DNA of 64,000 nt from Falsiroseomonas algicola (lineage in GTDB: Bacteria; Pseudomonadota; Alphaproteobacteria; Acetobacterales; Acetobacteraceae): contig NZ_JAAIKB010000006.1 of assembly GCF_011040385.1 (NCBI RefSeq), positions 186,001 to 250,000 on the forward strand, given 5' to 3'. A program made the position numbers and the translations under genes. Of the stretch, positions 34,338 through 44,269 are shown piece by piece. Numbering within the stretch: the stretch's first letter is position 1; the number at the start of each line of letters is the position of its first letter. The notes under the pieces are model-generated. The model was not told the origin of the DNA, did not search any database, and worked only from the letters and a program-made list of their open reading frames with translations.

Positions 34338-35132
34338 CTACCGCCGCGCCGCGCCGGGCGTGATCCCGAAGGCCGCGCGGAACGCCGCGCCGAAGGCGGG
34401 CGCGCTGGCATAGCCGACCGCCGCCGCCGCCCGCGCCGGTGACTCCCCGCTGGCGAGGCGGGACGCCGCCTCCGCCAGCCGCAGTGTCTGCCGCCAGCGC
34501 GCGAAGCCCATCCCGGTCTCCGCCACGAAGAGCCGTTCCAGCGTGCGCGGGCTGGCGCCGGCCTCCCCGGCCCATTCCTCCAGCCGCCTCGGGCTTGCGG
34601 GGTCGCGGCGCAGCGCCTCCGCCAGGCGCTTCAGGCGGGGGTCGCGCGGTTCCGGCACCCGGAAGGGCAGCGCCGGCGCGCGGGCGATCTCGTCCAGGAT
34701 CAGCGCCGCCAGATGGCCACCGCGCCCGGCGGGATCCCATTCCAGCGGCTCCGCGCAGGCGGCCAGGATCAGTTCGCGCAGCAGGGAGGAGACGGCGAGC
34801 ACCGTCGCCTCCTCCGGCCCGGCCACCGCCGCATCCTCCCGCAGGAACAGGGCGCGCATGGCGACGCCACCTTCCGTCGCCACCCGATGGGGCTCCCGCG
34901 CCGGCATCCACAGCGCATGGCCGGGCGGCACGACGAAGCCCGCGGCGTCGGTCGCGATGCGCATGGTGCCGCGGGTGGCCCAGAGGAGCTGCGCGCGGTC
35001 ATGCGCATGCCTCGGCACCCCCTCCCCTTCCGCATAGTCGCGGGCGAAGGCGGCAAGCGGCCGGTCCACCCCATCCTGCGGCAGGTCGCGGCGCGGCGCG
35101 GGCTGCCCCGCAGAATGGCGGTTTGGCGACAT
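34338..35132 (-). CDS. AraC-family transcriptional regulator with N-terminal cupin
   Basis: 264 residues. The N-terminal cupin-like sensor domain (GVPRHAHDRAQLLWATRGTMRI, VVPPGHALWMPAREPH) and C-terminal double helix-turn-helix (RLEEWAGEAGASPRTLERLFVAETGMGFARWRQTLRLAEA, then AAAVGYASAPAFGAAFRAAFGITPGAARR) are clear. It is divergent from an MFS carrier 80 bp away, which is its likely target. Confidence 0.92.
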   Translation of the reverse strand: MSPNRHSAGQPAPRRDLPQDGVDRPLAAFARDYAEGEGVPRHAHDRAQLLWATRGTMRIATDAAGFVVPPGHALWMPAREPHRVATEGGVAMRALFLREDAAVAGPEEATVLAVSSLLRELILAACAEPLEWDPAGRGGHLAALILDEIARAPALPFRVPEPRDPRLKRLAEALRRDPASPRRLEEWAGEAGASPRTLERLFVAETGMGFARWRQTLRLAEAASRLASGESPARAAAAVGYASAPAFGAAFRAAFGITPGAARR

Positions 35133-35212
35133 GGGCTGTCGGGACGTCTCCTTCGCGCCAGCCTAGCATGACCCCCGGCAGGAGCAGCCTGCGAAACTGT
35201 GGGAACGGCATC

Positions 35213-36454
35213 ATGGACGCGGCTCGGCGCACGATCTGGTTCATCAACGCGGCGCATATCTTCACCCATTACGGGCTGCTGATCCTGGCCACCGCGGTGC
35301 TCGGCATCGTGCTGCAGGAACCCGAGGTCTTCGGCACCGGCTACGGCCCGATCGTGGCGCTCGGCACCGGCATGTTCGTGGTCTATGGCATGGGGTCGCT
35401 GCCCATGGGCGCGCTGGCGGACCGCTTCGGCCGCCCGGCGCTGATGGCGGCCTTCTTCCTCGGCACCGGCGCCTCGATGGCCGCGGCCGGCTTCGCGACG
35501 GGGCCGGTCACCCTGGCCCTGGCGCTCGGCTTCATGGGGGCCTTCAGCGCCATCTACCACCCGATCGGCACCGCCATGCTGGTGGATGCGGCCGGGGATA
35601 AGGTGGGCCGCGCCATGGGCATCAACGGCGTCTTCGGCAATGCGGGCGTGGCGCTGGCCCCGGCCGTCACGGCCTTCCTCGCGGCGGCCCTCGGCTGGCG
35701 CTGGGCCTTCATCATCCCCGGCGCGCTCTGCCTGGCCGTCGGCCTGCTCTATCTGCGCGAAGGGCCGGAGGACAGCGCCAAGACCAAGGCCGCGGGCAAG
35801 CCCTTCCCGGAGATCCCGCCCGCCATCGTCCGCCGCGCGGTCATCGTGCTGATGAGCCTCGCCGCCGTCAGCGGCTTCATCTTCAACGCCTTCACCATCC
35901 TGCTGCCGAAGCTGATGGAGGAGCGCCTCGCCAATTCGCCGGAGCTGCTGCCGGTGGTCGGCATGCTGGCCTTCCTCGCCATCATCTGCGGCGGCATCAC
36001 GCAGCTCACGGTCGGGCGGCTGATCGACCGCAACACGCTGAAGCGCGTCTTCCTGCCGCTCGCCTGCGTGCCGCTGCCGGGGCTCGCCCTGCTCTCCTTC
36101 CTCGAGGGCTGGGCGGTGCTGCCCGTGGCCGGCCTGCTGGCGGCGGCCATCTTCGGCCAGGTCACGGTGAACGAGACGATGACCGCCCGCTATGTCGGCC
36201 CGAAGCTCCGCACGCGCCTCTATTCCATCCGCTTCTTCGTGGGCTTCCTCGGTGCCGCGGCGGCGAGCCCTGTCATCGCCTGGCTGCACGGCACCGCGGG
36301 CGGGCTCGGCAGCGTGCTGCTGGTGCTCTCAGCCTTCGGGGGCGTGACCTTCGTCTGCGCGCTCGCCTTCCCCGACCGGCGGGAGGAGCTGGCGCCGGAA
36401 CTCTGGGCGCGGGCGCCGGAAGCGCCGCGCGGGCTTCCGCAGGCTGCAGAATAG
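35213..36454 (+). CDS. MFS transporter
   Basis: 413 residues from the ATG at 35213. Twelve hydrophobic segments, with the first-loop motif GALADRFGRPALMAA and the second-half equivalent GRLIDRNTLKRVF. The start helix INAAHIFTHYGLLILATAVLGI resembles fosmidomycin-resistance/Fsr-like efflux carriers, but the substrate is unknown. Very probably controlled by the divergent AraC-type regulator. The longer in-frame extension upstream is antisense to that gene and is rejected. Confidence 0.9.
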   Translation: MDAARRTIWFINAAHIFTHYGLLILATAVLGIVLQEPEVFGTGYGPIVALGTGMFVVYGMGSLPMGALADRFGRPALMAAFFLGTGASMAAAGFATGPVTLALALGFMGAFSAIYHPIGTAMLVDAAGDKVGRAMGINGVFGNAGVALAPAVTAFLAAALGWRWAFIIPGALCLAVGLLYLREGPEDSAKTKAAGKPFPEIPPAIVRRAVIVLMSLAAVSGFIFNAFTILLPKLMEERLANSPELLPVVGMLAFLAIICGGITQLTVGRLIDRNTLKRVFLPLACVPLPGLALLSFLEGWAVLPVAGLLAAAIFGQVTVNETMTARYVGPKLRTRLYSIRFFVGFLGAAAASPVIAWLHGTAGGLGSVLLVLSAFGGVTFVCALAFPDRREELAPELWARAPEAPRGLPQAAE

Positions 36455-36456
36455 CC

Positions 36457-37371
36457 CTACCCGAAATCCCGCGTCACCGGGCCGAGCCGGCTGCGCAGCC
36501 CATCGGCCACGCCCAGCGCGAAGGCCCTCAGCGCCGGCCACCCACCGCTAGCGCAGGCATGCAGCACCGACTGCGCCGCCATGGCCAGCGCGGCCCGGCA
36601 CTTCCAGGCCAGCGGTACCGAGGGCAGGCGCAGCATCGCCACCTGGTTCCGCGCATGAGTGTAGAGGCGGAAGGGCGGCTGCCGCGCCAGCCTCAGCCCC
36701 AGCAGCGGCACGCGCAGCACGCCCTGCCCCAGCCGGTGCGGCATGGGCACGGAGGACAGCATCCAGCAGGAATAGTGCCGCGCCCAGGCGCGCAGGCACC
36801 ATTCGATGTCCACCGCATCGATGAAGAAATCCTCTCGGAAGCCGCCCACCGCCTCGAAGGCCGCGAGGTCGATGAGCGAGCCGGAGGAGATGACGAATTC
36901 CAGCGGCACCGCCCCCGCGGCCGGCACCGCGCCGCCCCGGCGGAAGCAGCGCGGCGCCTTGCAGCCGCAGCCCCGCGCCGCCACCGGCAGCGGCCCCACC
37001 ACGGCGGGGCATTCACCGGCCGCGATCAACCTCGCCCGCGCCTCGCACAGGGCCGGGGCCATGGAAGGCAGGGGCGACGAATCCTGGTCCAGCAGCAGCA
37101 GCGCCGAGAAGCCATCCGCACGCGCCATCGCCGCCATGCGGTTGTAGGCGGTGCCGAGGCCGAGATTCGTGCCATCGTTCAGCAGCACCGCCGGCCGCGG
37201 CCAGGGCCTGTCCACCACGGCGCGCGTGGCGGGCGACAGCGGCGCGTTCAGGAACAGGTAGATACGCCCGACGCTGTCCTGCAGCGAGGCCAGCGATGCC
37301 TCCAGCAGCGCTGGCGCCGGGTGGAACAGCACGATCCCGGCGGCCAGGCCCGCATCGAGCGGCGCGCTCAC
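36457..37371 (-). CDS. Rhamnosyltransferase-like family 2 glycosyltransferase
   Basis: 304 residues from a GTG at 37371 that overlaps the stop of the upstream glycosyltransferase (GTGA). AGIVLFHPAPALLEASLASL opens the GT2 fold, NDGTNLGLGTAYNRMAAMA is the sugar-nucleotide site and LLLDQDSSPLPSM the DxD-like metal site. FREDFFIDAVDIEWCLRAWARHY is the acceptor-binding region seen in RfbF/WbbL rhamnosyltransferases. A C-terminal hydrophobic segment follows. It acts in cell-surface polysaccharide synthesis. Confidence 0.87.
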   Translation of the reverse strand: MSAPLDAGLAAGIVLFHPAPALLEASLASLQDSVGRIYLFLNAPLSPATRAVVDRPWPRPAVLLNDGTNLGLGTAYNRMAAMARADGFSALLLLDQDSSPLPSMAPALCEARARLIAAGECPAVVGPLPVAARGCGCKAPRCFRRGGAVPAAGAVPLEFVISSGSLIDLAAFEAVGGFREDFFIDAVDIEWCLRAWARHYSCWMLSSVPMPHRLGQGVLRVPLLGLRLARQPPFRLYTHARNQVAMLRLPSVPLAWKCRAALAMAAQSVLHACASGGWPALRAFALGVADGLRSRLGPVTRDFG

Positions 37372-39302
37372 GCGACACCCCCCCGGGACCACTCGAAGCC
37401 GCTGCCCGCGGCGTGCGTCATGCAGGCCGCGAGGACCTGGAGATTGGGGTTCTGGAAGGGATCGGCGGCCAGGGCCTCCGCCCATCGCTGGCGCATCACC
37501 GCGCGCGCCGCCTCCAGCGCAGCGGCAGCCTCCACCGGCGCCGCCGGCAGGGCTTCCATCACGCCGCGATGCATCAGCATGGCGAAGGGCGTGTGAAGCA
37601 CGCGCATCCCGCGCCATTGCAGCCGCAGGCAGAGATCGACGTCATGCAGCGCATGCGGCAGCGACTCTTCGTCGAAGCCGCCCGCGGCCTGGAACACCGC
37701 GCGCCGCAGCATCATCACGGCGCCGGAGACGGCGGAGACCTGCCGCGTCAGCGCCAGCAGCCCGCCCGGCCCGACATCGCCCGCCATCGCGCCCGGCGCC
37801 ACCGGCCGGACCACCGCCGTCGGGTCCAGGGCAAAGCCGGCATGCAGCAATCTTCCGTCCCGACCCATCAGCTTGGCGCCCACCGCGCCCACGGGCTGGC
37901 GAAGGGCCTGGCTGGCCAGTTCCCCCACCCAGTAGGGCGACAGCACATCCGCCGCCTCGTCCAGCATCAGCAGCAGAGATCCCCGCGCCTCCGCCGCCGC
38001 CAGGTTCAGTGCCGCGGCGCGGCCTGTGCCCGGCGGCACCTCCAGCCAGCGGAGGCGGGCATCGAGCGGGCGGAACGGACCGCTCCCCGGCCCCGCCGGC
38101 GGCGCGGCCACGATCATCTCCAGCTCCGCCCAGTTGGTCCGCCGCAGCACGCCATCCGCGCAGTCGGGCAGCCGCCCGCCCACCGGCATCGTCACCAGCA
38201 CGCTGACCAGCGGCCGCGGCTGCGCCACCGGATAGACGACGCGATGCCAGCCGGGCGCCAGCGGCGCGGGCTGCAACACCACGCCGACCTCCCCCGCCGA
38301 GGCCAGGCTCTCCATCACCGCGGCGCGGGAGGTGCGGACGCAGCGCGCGGCCTCCCGCTTCGAATAGCTGCCCTGCGTAGGCTGGCGCCAATGGTAGAGG
38401 ATGCGCGTGATGTGGTGGATCCGCGCCGGCATCGTCGCCGCCGAGGCGCGCAGCGCCAGGTCATGGTCCTGGCTACCGTTGAAGCCGGGCCGCAAGCCGC
38501 CGATCCGGCGCAGCAGCCGCGTCGAATAGACGCCGAGATGGCTCACCAGATTCTGCGCCCGCAGCAGCTCCGGATCGAAATCGGGTTTGAAGTAGGGCGC
38601 GAAGCGCCGGCCCTGGCCGTCGATTTTGTCCTCGTCGGAATAGGCGATGTCGAGGTCCGGGTGCCGCCGGATCAGCGCCGCCACCTCATGCAGCGCGCGC
38701 GCCGGCAGCAGGTCGTCATGGTCCATCAGCAGCACGTGGTCGCCGCGCGCCATGCCGATCGCATCATTGGTCGCGCGGGCGATATGGCCGTTGCGCGTGC
38801 GCCGCCGCCAGCGGATGCGCGGATCCACCGCGGCCATCTCCGACAGCAGCGCCTCTACATGGCTCGATGGCGAGGCATCGTCGACCACGCAGAGCTCCCA
38901 ATGCGGCCAGGTCTGCGCCTTCAGGGACGCGATCGCCTGCCGCAGCAGCGCGGGCGGGGTCTCATAGGCCGGCATCACGATGGACAGCAGCGGCGGGTTG
39001 CGGCCCGCCAGCGCCTCCTGGCGCATCGCCTGCGCCTCGGCGTCGGACAGCGTGTCGTGCTCCTCGATCCAGCGCTGGTAGCCCAGCGCATCGGCTGTCG
39101 GCAGCGCGTGCAGATAGGGGCGCAGCAGCGGCAGCGCCGGGCCGGCCAGGCCGCGCAGCCCGGCGCGCAGGCCGGGATGCCGGCGCAGCTCGCCCATCAC
39201 CGCGGCGGCGATGCGGGCGACCGGCCGGGGGGCGGGCCGAGGAAGGGGGAAGGGCTTGGGCGTGGTCATCACCGGGTCCGCCATGTGGTCTGGCGGCAAC
39301 AT
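37368..39302 (-). CDS. Two-domain family 2 glycosyltransferase
   Basis: 644 residues; the start could be at 39302 or at MADPV (39284). The first GT2 domain starts near 105 (LLSIVMPAYETPPALLRQAIASLKAQTWPHWELCVVDDASP), with LLMDHDDLL as its DxD. A second, more degenerate domain starts near 345 (PLVSVLVTMPVGGRL) with LLMLDEAADVLSP in place of the DxD and ALHDVDLCLRLQWRGMRVL at its end. Tandem GT2 proteins of this kind extend O-antigen or surface glycans. Its promoter region holds twin palindromes shared with the divergent DUF6502 gene. Confidence 0.88.
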   Translation of the reverse strand: MLPPDHMADPVMTTPKPFPLPRPAPRPVARIAAAVMGELRRHPGLRAGLRGLAGPALPLLRPYLHALPTADALGYQRWIEEHDTLSDAEAQAMRQEALAGRNPPLLSIVMPAYETPPALLRQAIASLKAQTWPHWELCVVDDASPSSHVEALLSEMAAVDPRIRWRRRTRNGHIARATNDAIGMARGDHVLLMDHDDLLPARALHEVAALIRRHPDLDIAYSDEDKIDGQGRRFAPYFKPDFDPELLRAQNLVSHLGVYSTRLLRRIGGLRPGFNGSQDHDLALRASAATMPARIHHITRILYHWRQPTQGSYSKREAARCVRTSRAAVMESLASAGEVGVVLQPAPLAPGWHRVVYPVAQPRPLVSVLVTMPVGGRLPDCADGVLRRTNWAELEMIVAAPPAGPGSGPFRPLDARLRWLEVPPGTGRAAALNLAAAEARGSLLLMLDEAADVLSPYWVGELASQALRQPVGAVGAKLMGRDGRLLHAGFALDPTAVVRPVAPGAMAGDVGPGGLLALTRQVSAVSGAVMMLRRAVFQAAGGFDEESLPHALHDVDLCLRLQWRGMRVLHTPFAMLMHRGVMEALPAAPVEAAAALEAARAVMRQRWAEALAADPFQNPNLQVLAACMTHAAGSGFEWSRGGVA

Positions 39303-39305
39303 AAT

Positions 39306-39352
39306 GTGGGAAAATTTCCCACGTCAATCGTGTGGGCTGATTTCCCACGTCA
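39306..39352. promoter_or_regulatory. Twin palindromic operators between glycosyltransferase and DUF6502 genes
   Basis: GTGGGAAAATTTCCCAC (39306-39322) is a perfect palindrome around one A. GTGGGCTGATTTCCCAC (39332-39348) repeats its outer arms. Each is followed by GTCA, so ATTTCCCACGTCA occurs twice, 26 bp apart. The spacing puts both on nearly the same face after 2.5 helical turns. Such a pair in a divergent spacer is a strong candidate for a repressor site. Confidence 0.7.
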
Positions 39353-39392
39353 CGACGTGTTACGCTGCCTGACACCGCGAAGCGCCCGATCC

Positions 39393-40235
39393 GTGTCCGA
39401 CCTTCCCGCACCACCCGCAGCTCCGGCCCTGCTGCGCCCGCTGGCCCGGCTGCTGCGCCCCCTGCTGCGCCTGATGATCCGCGCCGGGCTCACCTGGCCG
39501 GTCTTCGCCGACCTCGTGCGCGGCCTCTATGTCCAGGTGGCGGCGGAGGAGATCGCGAGCGCGGCCGCGCGTACCGACAGCCGGCTCAGCCTGATGACGG
39601 GCGTGCACCGGAAGGAAATCCGGCGGCTCCGCGAACAGCCGCCGGAGGCGCCCGACCTGCCCCCGGTCGTGACCCTGCACAGCCAGCTGGTCGCGCGCTG
39701 GCTTGGCCTGCCTGCCTTCAGCGATGCGGCGGGGCGGCCGCTCCCCCTGCCCCGCACCTCGGCGGCGGGCGAGCCTTCCTTCGACGCGCTGGTCAGCGCG
39801 GTGACCCGGGATGTGCGCCCGCGCGCGGTGCTGGATGAATGGCTGGCCCAGGGCGTGGTGCGGCTGGATGCGGGGGACCGCGCCGTGCTGCAGGAAGCGG
39901 CCTTCGTGCCGCGGCCGGGGACGGAGGCGCAGCTGCACTACTTCGCCCGCAACCTGCATGACCACCTGGCCGCCGCCACCGCCAATGTCGCCGGCGCGCA
40001 GCCGGCCTTCCTGGAACGCGCCGTGCACTACGATGGCCTGCCGCCCGCGATCGCCGAGCGCATGGAAGCGCTGGGCCGCGCCGCGGTGGACCGCATGCTG
40101 GTCGAGGTGAACCGGGAGGTCCTGGCGATGCTGGACGGCCAGCCGGAACCACCGCCCGGCACGCCGACGCGCCGCGTCAACCTCGGCGTCTATCTCTACA
40201 CCGAGGCCGAGACGCCGCCGGAGCGCCGGGGATGA
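39393..40235 (+). CDS. DUF6502 family protein
   Basis: 280 residues from a GTG at 39393; a GTG at 39357 would add twelve residues. The N-terminus ALLRPLARLLRPLLRLMIRAGLTWPVFADLVRGLYVQVAAEE, then RLSLMTGVHRKEIRRLRE, is the DUF6502 pattern. The second part looks like a helix-turn-helix reading head, so a DNA-binding regulator is plausible (inference). It is translationally coupled (ATGA) to the DUF5666 lipoprotein gene and starts directly beside the twin palindromes. Confidence 0.78.
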   Translation: MSDLPAPPAAPALLRPLARLLRPLLRLMIRAGLTWPVFADLVRGLYVQVAAEEIASAAARTDSRLSLMTGVHRKEIRRLREQPPEAPDLPPVVTLHSQLVARWLGLPAFSDAAGRPLPLPRTSAAGEPSFDALVSAVTRDVRPRAVLDEWLAQGVVRLDAGDRAVLQEAAFVPRPGTEAQLHYFARNLHDHLAAATANVAGAQPAFLERAVHYDGLPPAIAERMEALGRAAVDRMLVEVNREVLAMLDGQPEPPPGTPTRRVNLGVYLYTEAETPPERRG

Positions 40236-41545
40236 GGCGCCTCGCCTTCCTGCTGCCGCTGCTGCTGGCCGCCGCCTGCGCGCCGCCGCCGCCGTCGCAC
40301 CCGTCCTGCCGGATCGGGCCCGATGACGGCGCGCCCCTCGCCGCCGGTGATCGCGGCATCGGCGGCACCGGCCGGCCGGCGGCGCTGGCGGGGGGCGATC
40401 GCGGCATCGGCGGCACGGGCGTTATCGGCGTCGTCACCGGCTTCGCCAGCATCTGTGTCAACGGCATTGCTGTGGAGCACGACAGCCACGGCCGCCCGGT
40501 GCCCCGCGATGGCGGCTTCGGGCCCGAGGCGCCGCTCCGCGCCGGCCAGGTCGTGGTGATCCGCGCGGCGGGCGAGGGCGCCGTGCTGCGGGCCGAACAG
40601 GTCGCGGTGCGGCAGGAGGTGGTCGGACCCGTCACCGCGACCCGCCCGGGCGGGCTGGTCGTGGCCGGCCGGCCCCTCGCCTTCGCCCCGGCGCTCCGCG
40701 GCGGCCAGGACTGGGCGCCCGGCACCTGGATCGCCGTCAGCGGCCTGGCGCGGCCGGATGGCGTGATCGAGGCAACACGCATCGACCCCGCAGAACCGGG
40801 CCGCGCCCTGCTGCGCGGCGTGGTGGAGCGGGATGCGGCGGGGCTGCGGATCGGCCCCGTGCGGCTGGAGGCGGGTGGTACCGGCGGCCTCGTGATCGGT
40901 GTGCCGGTCGTCGCCACCGGGACCTGGCATGATGGCAGGCTGCGGCTGGACGGGATCGAGCCCGACCTGACCCTGGTCGATCCGCTCCGCCGCTTCGGGC
41001 CGGAGACGCGCCGCCTGCTGGTGGAGGCCTTTGTCGGCGGCAGTGAAGGCCTGCGGCTCGGCCCAGGGGGCGCGGTGCTTGCGGCGGATGCAGCGCTCGG
41101 TCTCTCGGCGGATGCCGCGCTCCGCCCCATGGCCGAAGCCCGCCGCCTGGTGGTGGAAGCGACGCGCCAGGCAGATGGCGGGTTCCGGGCCATCGCGGCC
41201 ATGCCGCCGCCCGCGATGTCAGACGGCGATGGTGGTCCCGCCGGTCCCGGTCCCGCCAGCCCTATGGGCGCGCCGCCCGGTGCCGCGCCGCCCGGTGCCG
41301 CGCCGCCGGGGGCTGGCTTCGCGAACCCGGGCGCTTCGGCTGGTGGCCCGGGAGGCCCTCCAGGCATTGGCGACAGCGGTCCTGGTGGCGGTCCGAGCGG
41401 TGGCCCTGCTGGCGGACCCGGTGCCGGCCCAGGTGGCGGCCCAGGTAGTGGTCCGGGTGGCGGGCCCGGTGGCGGTGCTGGGAGTGGTCCCGGCGGCGGT
41501 GGGCCCGGCGGCGGTGGTCCCGGGGGTGGCCACGGCGGCCGCTGA
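40232..41545 (+). CDS. DUF5666 domain lipoprotein with Gly/Pro-rich tail
   Basis: 437 residues. Lipoprotein signal MRRLAFLLPLLLAAAC, then a duplicated GDRGIGGTG segment (residues 39-63) and several repeated OB-like DUF5666 units (GVVTGFASICVNGIAVE; GPVTATRPGGLVVAGRPLAF; LLRGVVERDAAGLRIGPVRL). The last ~95 residues are low-complexity Gly/Pro (GAAPPGAAPPG, then GPGGGPGSGPGG-like runs), reminiscent of a collagen-like or cell-wall-spanning tail. It is coupled to DUF6502. Function unknown. Confidence 0.8.
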   Translation: MRRLAFLLPLLLAAACAPPPPSHPSCRIGPDDGAPLAAGDRGIGGTGRPAALAGGDRGIGGTGVIGVVTGFASICVNGIAVEHDSHGRPVPRDGGFGPEAPLRAGQVVVIRAAGEGAVLRAEQVAVRQEVVGPVTATRPGGLVVAGRPLAFAPALRGGQDWAPGTWIAVSGLARPDGVIEATRIDPAEPGRALLRGVVERDAAGLRIGPVRLEAGGTGGLVIGVPVVATGTWHDGRLRLDGIEPDLTLVDPLRRFGPETRRLLVEAFVGGSEGLRLGPGGAVLAADAALGLSADAALRPMAEARRLVVEATRQADGGFRAIAAMPPPAMSDGDGGPAGPGPASPMGAPPGAAPPGAAPPGAGFANPGASAGGPGGPPGIGDSGPGGGPSGGPAGGPGAGPGGGPGSGPGGGPGGGAGSGPGGGGPGGGGPGGGHGGR

Positions 41546-41904
41546 CACCGCCAAAAACCCTTTCCGCTGGCCTTTCGCCCCCTTCCATGCCATAGCCCCG
41601 CCCGGGCCGGTCCCCTGGCGGGGCCCCGGCCTTCGCTGCGATGGCAGCGGATGCACCGAGGATGGGCCGTTCCCGGATGGGAGGATGACGGCGCCTCCGG
41701 CCACATGGGCGGCCTTCCCACTGCGCGACAACGCGGTGGGCCCTCCGCCTTCCCATGCCGCCCGAGTCGCCGACCATCCCTGTCCGACTGGACAGGAACG
41801 ACACCGCGCGCATCCGTCTTCCACGCATTCAGCCGTCCGCGGGCAGCCCCGCGGGCGGTGTCATGACGTGGCCTCGCATCCGGCGGGGCCGAGAAGGACG
41901 ACGC
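41546..41904 (+). other. Spacer upstream of pnp (359 bp)
   Basis: It contains one terminator-like hairpin for the previous gene (41595-41624) and an unassigned pnp leader. No rpsO gene and no convincing small gene are present. Confidence 0.5.
41595..41624 (+). terminator. Hairpin after the DUF5666 gene
   Basis: GCCCCGCC (41595-41602) and GGCGGGGC (41617-41624) pair perfectly around 14 bases, about 50 bp after the stop. No T-run. Confidence 0.45.
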
Positions 41905-44160
41905 ATGTTCGACAAATACTTCCGCAAGGACATCTCCTGGGGCGGCCAGCTGCTGACGCTGGAGACCGGGAAGATCGCCCGCCAGGCGGATGGCGCCGTG
42001 ATGGCGCGGCTCGGTGACACCATCGTGCTCTGCACCGTGGTCGGCGCCCGCAGCGTGAAGCCCGGCCAGGACTTCTTCCCGCTGACCGTGAACTACCAGG
42101 AGAAGGCCTTCGCCGCGGGCAAGATCCCCGGCGGCTTCTTCAAGCGCGAGGGCCGGCCCTCCGAATCCGAGACGCTGATCTCCCGCCTCATCGACCGCCC
42201 GCTGCGCCCCCTCTTCCCCGAGGGCTTCCGCAACGAGGTGCAGGTGATCGCGACGGTCCTGTCGCATGACCTCGAGAACAACCCGGACATCGTGGCGCTC
42301 GTCGGCTGTTCCGCCGCGCTGACGCTCTCCGGCATCCCCTTCTTCGGCCCGGTCGGCGCCGCCCGCGTGGCGTATATCGACGGCCAGTACGTGCTGAACC
42401 CGACCGCGGCCCAGATGGCGCAGAGCGCGCTCGACCTCGTCGTCGCCGGCACCGCCGAAGGCGTGCTGATGGTGGAGTCAGAGGCGAAGGAACTGTCCGA
42501 GGACGTGATGCTCGGCGCCGTCGAGTTCGGCCACAAGTCCTTCCAGCCGGTCATCCAGGGCATCATCGAGCTGGCCGAGGTGGCCGCCAAGGACGCCTGG
42601 GCCCTGCCGGAGGAAAGCGAGGCCGCCAGGACGCTGAAGGCCCGCATCGCCGAACTCGGCCGCGCGCCGATGGCCGAGGCCTACAAGATCGTCGAGAAGC
42701 TGGCCCGCCAGAACGCCGTCTCCGCCGCCAAGAAGGCCGTGGTCGCGCAGCTGGAGGCCGAGGGCCTCGATGCCGGCGCCGCCAAGGGCCTGCTGAAGGA
42801 ACTGGAGGCCGACGTCGTCCGCAACGCCATCCTGGACACGGGGCTGCGCATCGACGGCCGCGACACCAAGACGGTCCGCCCCATCGTGGCCGAGGTCGGC
42901 ATCCTGCCGCGCGCCCACGGCTCCGCCCTCTTCACCCGCGGCGAGACGCAGGCCTTCTGCGTCGCCACGCTGGGCACCGGGCAGGATGAACAGATCATCG
43001 ACGCCCTCGCGGGCGAGTACCGCGAGAACTTCATGCTGCACTACAACTTCCCTCCCTATTCCGTGAACGAGACGGGGCGCATGGGCTCCCCGGGCCGGCG
43101 CGAGATCGGCCACGGCAAGCTCGCCTGGCGCGCGATCCACCCGCTGCTGCCGGAGAAGGAGAAGTTCCCCTACACGCTGCGCGTGGTCAGCGAGATCACG
43201 GAGTCCAACGGCTCCTCCTCCATGGCGACGGTCTGCGGCACCTCGCTCGCGCTGATGGACGCCGGCACGCCGCTGAAGCGCCCCTGCGCCGGCATCGCCA
43301 TGGGCCTGATCAAGGAGGATCGCGGCTTCGCCGTGCTCTCCGACATCCTGGGTGACGAAGACCACCTGGGCGACATGGACTTCAAGGTGGCGGGCAGCGA
43401 GGCGGGCATCACCGCGCTGCAGATGGACATCAAGATCACGTCCATCACCTTCGACATCATGAAGATCGCCCTCGGCCAGGCGAAGGATGGCCGCCTGCAC
43501 ATCCTGGGCGAGATGGCCAAGGGCCTCAGCGGTGCGCGCGGCGACGTGGCGGCCACCGCGCCCCGCATCACCGTGATCAACATCAACAAGGACAAGATCC
43601 GCGACGTCATCGGCAGCGGCGGCAAGGTGATCCGCGAGATCACGGAGCAGACGGGCTGCAAGATCGACATCGAGGATGACGGCACCATCAAGGTCGCCGC
43701 CACCAGCATCGAGGCCGCGCAGAAGGCGATCGACTGGATCCAGGGCATCGTGGCGGAGCCGGAGATCGGCAAGATCTACAACGGCAAGGTCGTGAAGACC
43801 GCCGAATTCGGCGCCTTCGTGAACTTCCTCGGTGCCAAGGACGGCCTGGTCCACATCTCCGAACTGGCCAATGAGCGCGTCCAGAAGACCACCGACGTGG
43901 TCAAGGACGGCGACCAGGTGAAGGTCAAGGTCATCGGCTTCGACGACCGCGGCAAGGTGAAGCTCTCCATGCGCGTGGTGGACCAGGCCACGGGCGCGGA
44001 CATCACGGAGCAGGTCGGCGCCCGCCGCCCGCGCGAGGAAGGCGAGGGTGGTGACCGTGGCGGCGATCGCGGTGACCGCGGCCCCCGCCGCGACCGTGAC
44101 CGCGGTGGCGAGCGCGGCTTCCGCCCGCGGCGCGAGGGCGGCGAGCACGGCGGCGACTGA
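41905..44160 (+). CDS. pnp: Polyribonucleotide nucleotidyltransferase (PNPase)
   Basis: 751 residues. Two RNase PH domains (the first from [27 protein letters not shown], the second from [17 protein letters not shown] with [17 protein letters not shown]), then a KH domain ([28 protein letters not shown]) and an S1 domain ([31 protein letters not shown]). The end is an Arg/Gly/Asp-rich disordered tail of about 45 residues. It degrades RNA 3' to 5' by phosphorolysis in the degradosome. The usual upstream partner rpsO is absent here. A hairpin with a short T-rich stretch follows. Confidence 0.97.
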   Translation: MFDKYFRKDISWGGQLLTLETGKIARQADGAVMARLGDTIVLCTVVGARSVKPGQDFFPLTVNYQEKAFAAGKIPGGFFKREGRPSESETLISRLIDRPLRPLFPEGFRNEVQVIATVLSHDLENNPDIVALVGCSAALTLSGIPFFGPVGAARVAYIDGQYVLNPTAAQMAQSALDLVVAGTAEGVLMVESEAKELSEDVMLGAVEFGHKSFQPVIQGIIELAEVAAKDAWALPEESEAARTLKARIAELGRAPMAEAYKIVEKLARQNAVSAAKKAVVAQLEAEGLDAGAAKGLLKELEADVVRNAILDTGLRIDGRDTKTVRPIVAEVGILPRAHGSALFTRGETQAFCVATLGTGQDEQIIDALAGEYRENFMLHYNFPPYSVNETGRMGSPGRREIGHGKLAWRAIHPLLPEKEKFPYTLRVVSEITESNGSSSMATVCGTSLALMDAGTPLKRPCAGIAMGLIKEDRGFAVLSDILGDEDHLGDMDFKVAGSEAGITALQMDIKITSITFDIMKIALGQAKDGRLHILGEMAKGLSGARGDVAATAPRITVININKDKIRDVIGSGGKVIREITEQTGCKIDIEDDGTIKVAATSIEAAQKAIDWIQGIVAEPEIGKIYNGKVVKTAEFGAFVNFLGAKDGLVHISELANERVQKTTDVVKDGDQVKVKVIGFDDRGKVKLSMRVVDQATGADITEQVGARRPREEGEGGDRGGDRGDRGPRRDRDRGGERGFRPRREGGEHGGD

Positions 44161-44269
44161 CGCCAGACGGGGGCGCGGACCACGCTGGCGGTCCCGCTTC
44201 CGACCACTCTGCTCGGGTAATCCCGTGCCCCCTCTCCCATAGTGGGCCGGGACACGCCATATTAGCGAT

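Noticed and set aside
37296-39392. Plus-strand extension of the DUF6502 frame by 700 codons
   Set aside because: It is antisense to the two-domain glycosyltransferase and crosses the twin operators.
41270-41545. GC-rich short repeats that could suggest a CRISPR or VNTR
   Set aside because: They are in frame and encode the Gly/Pro tail of the DUF5666 lipoprotein; spacing is irregular and there are no spacers.
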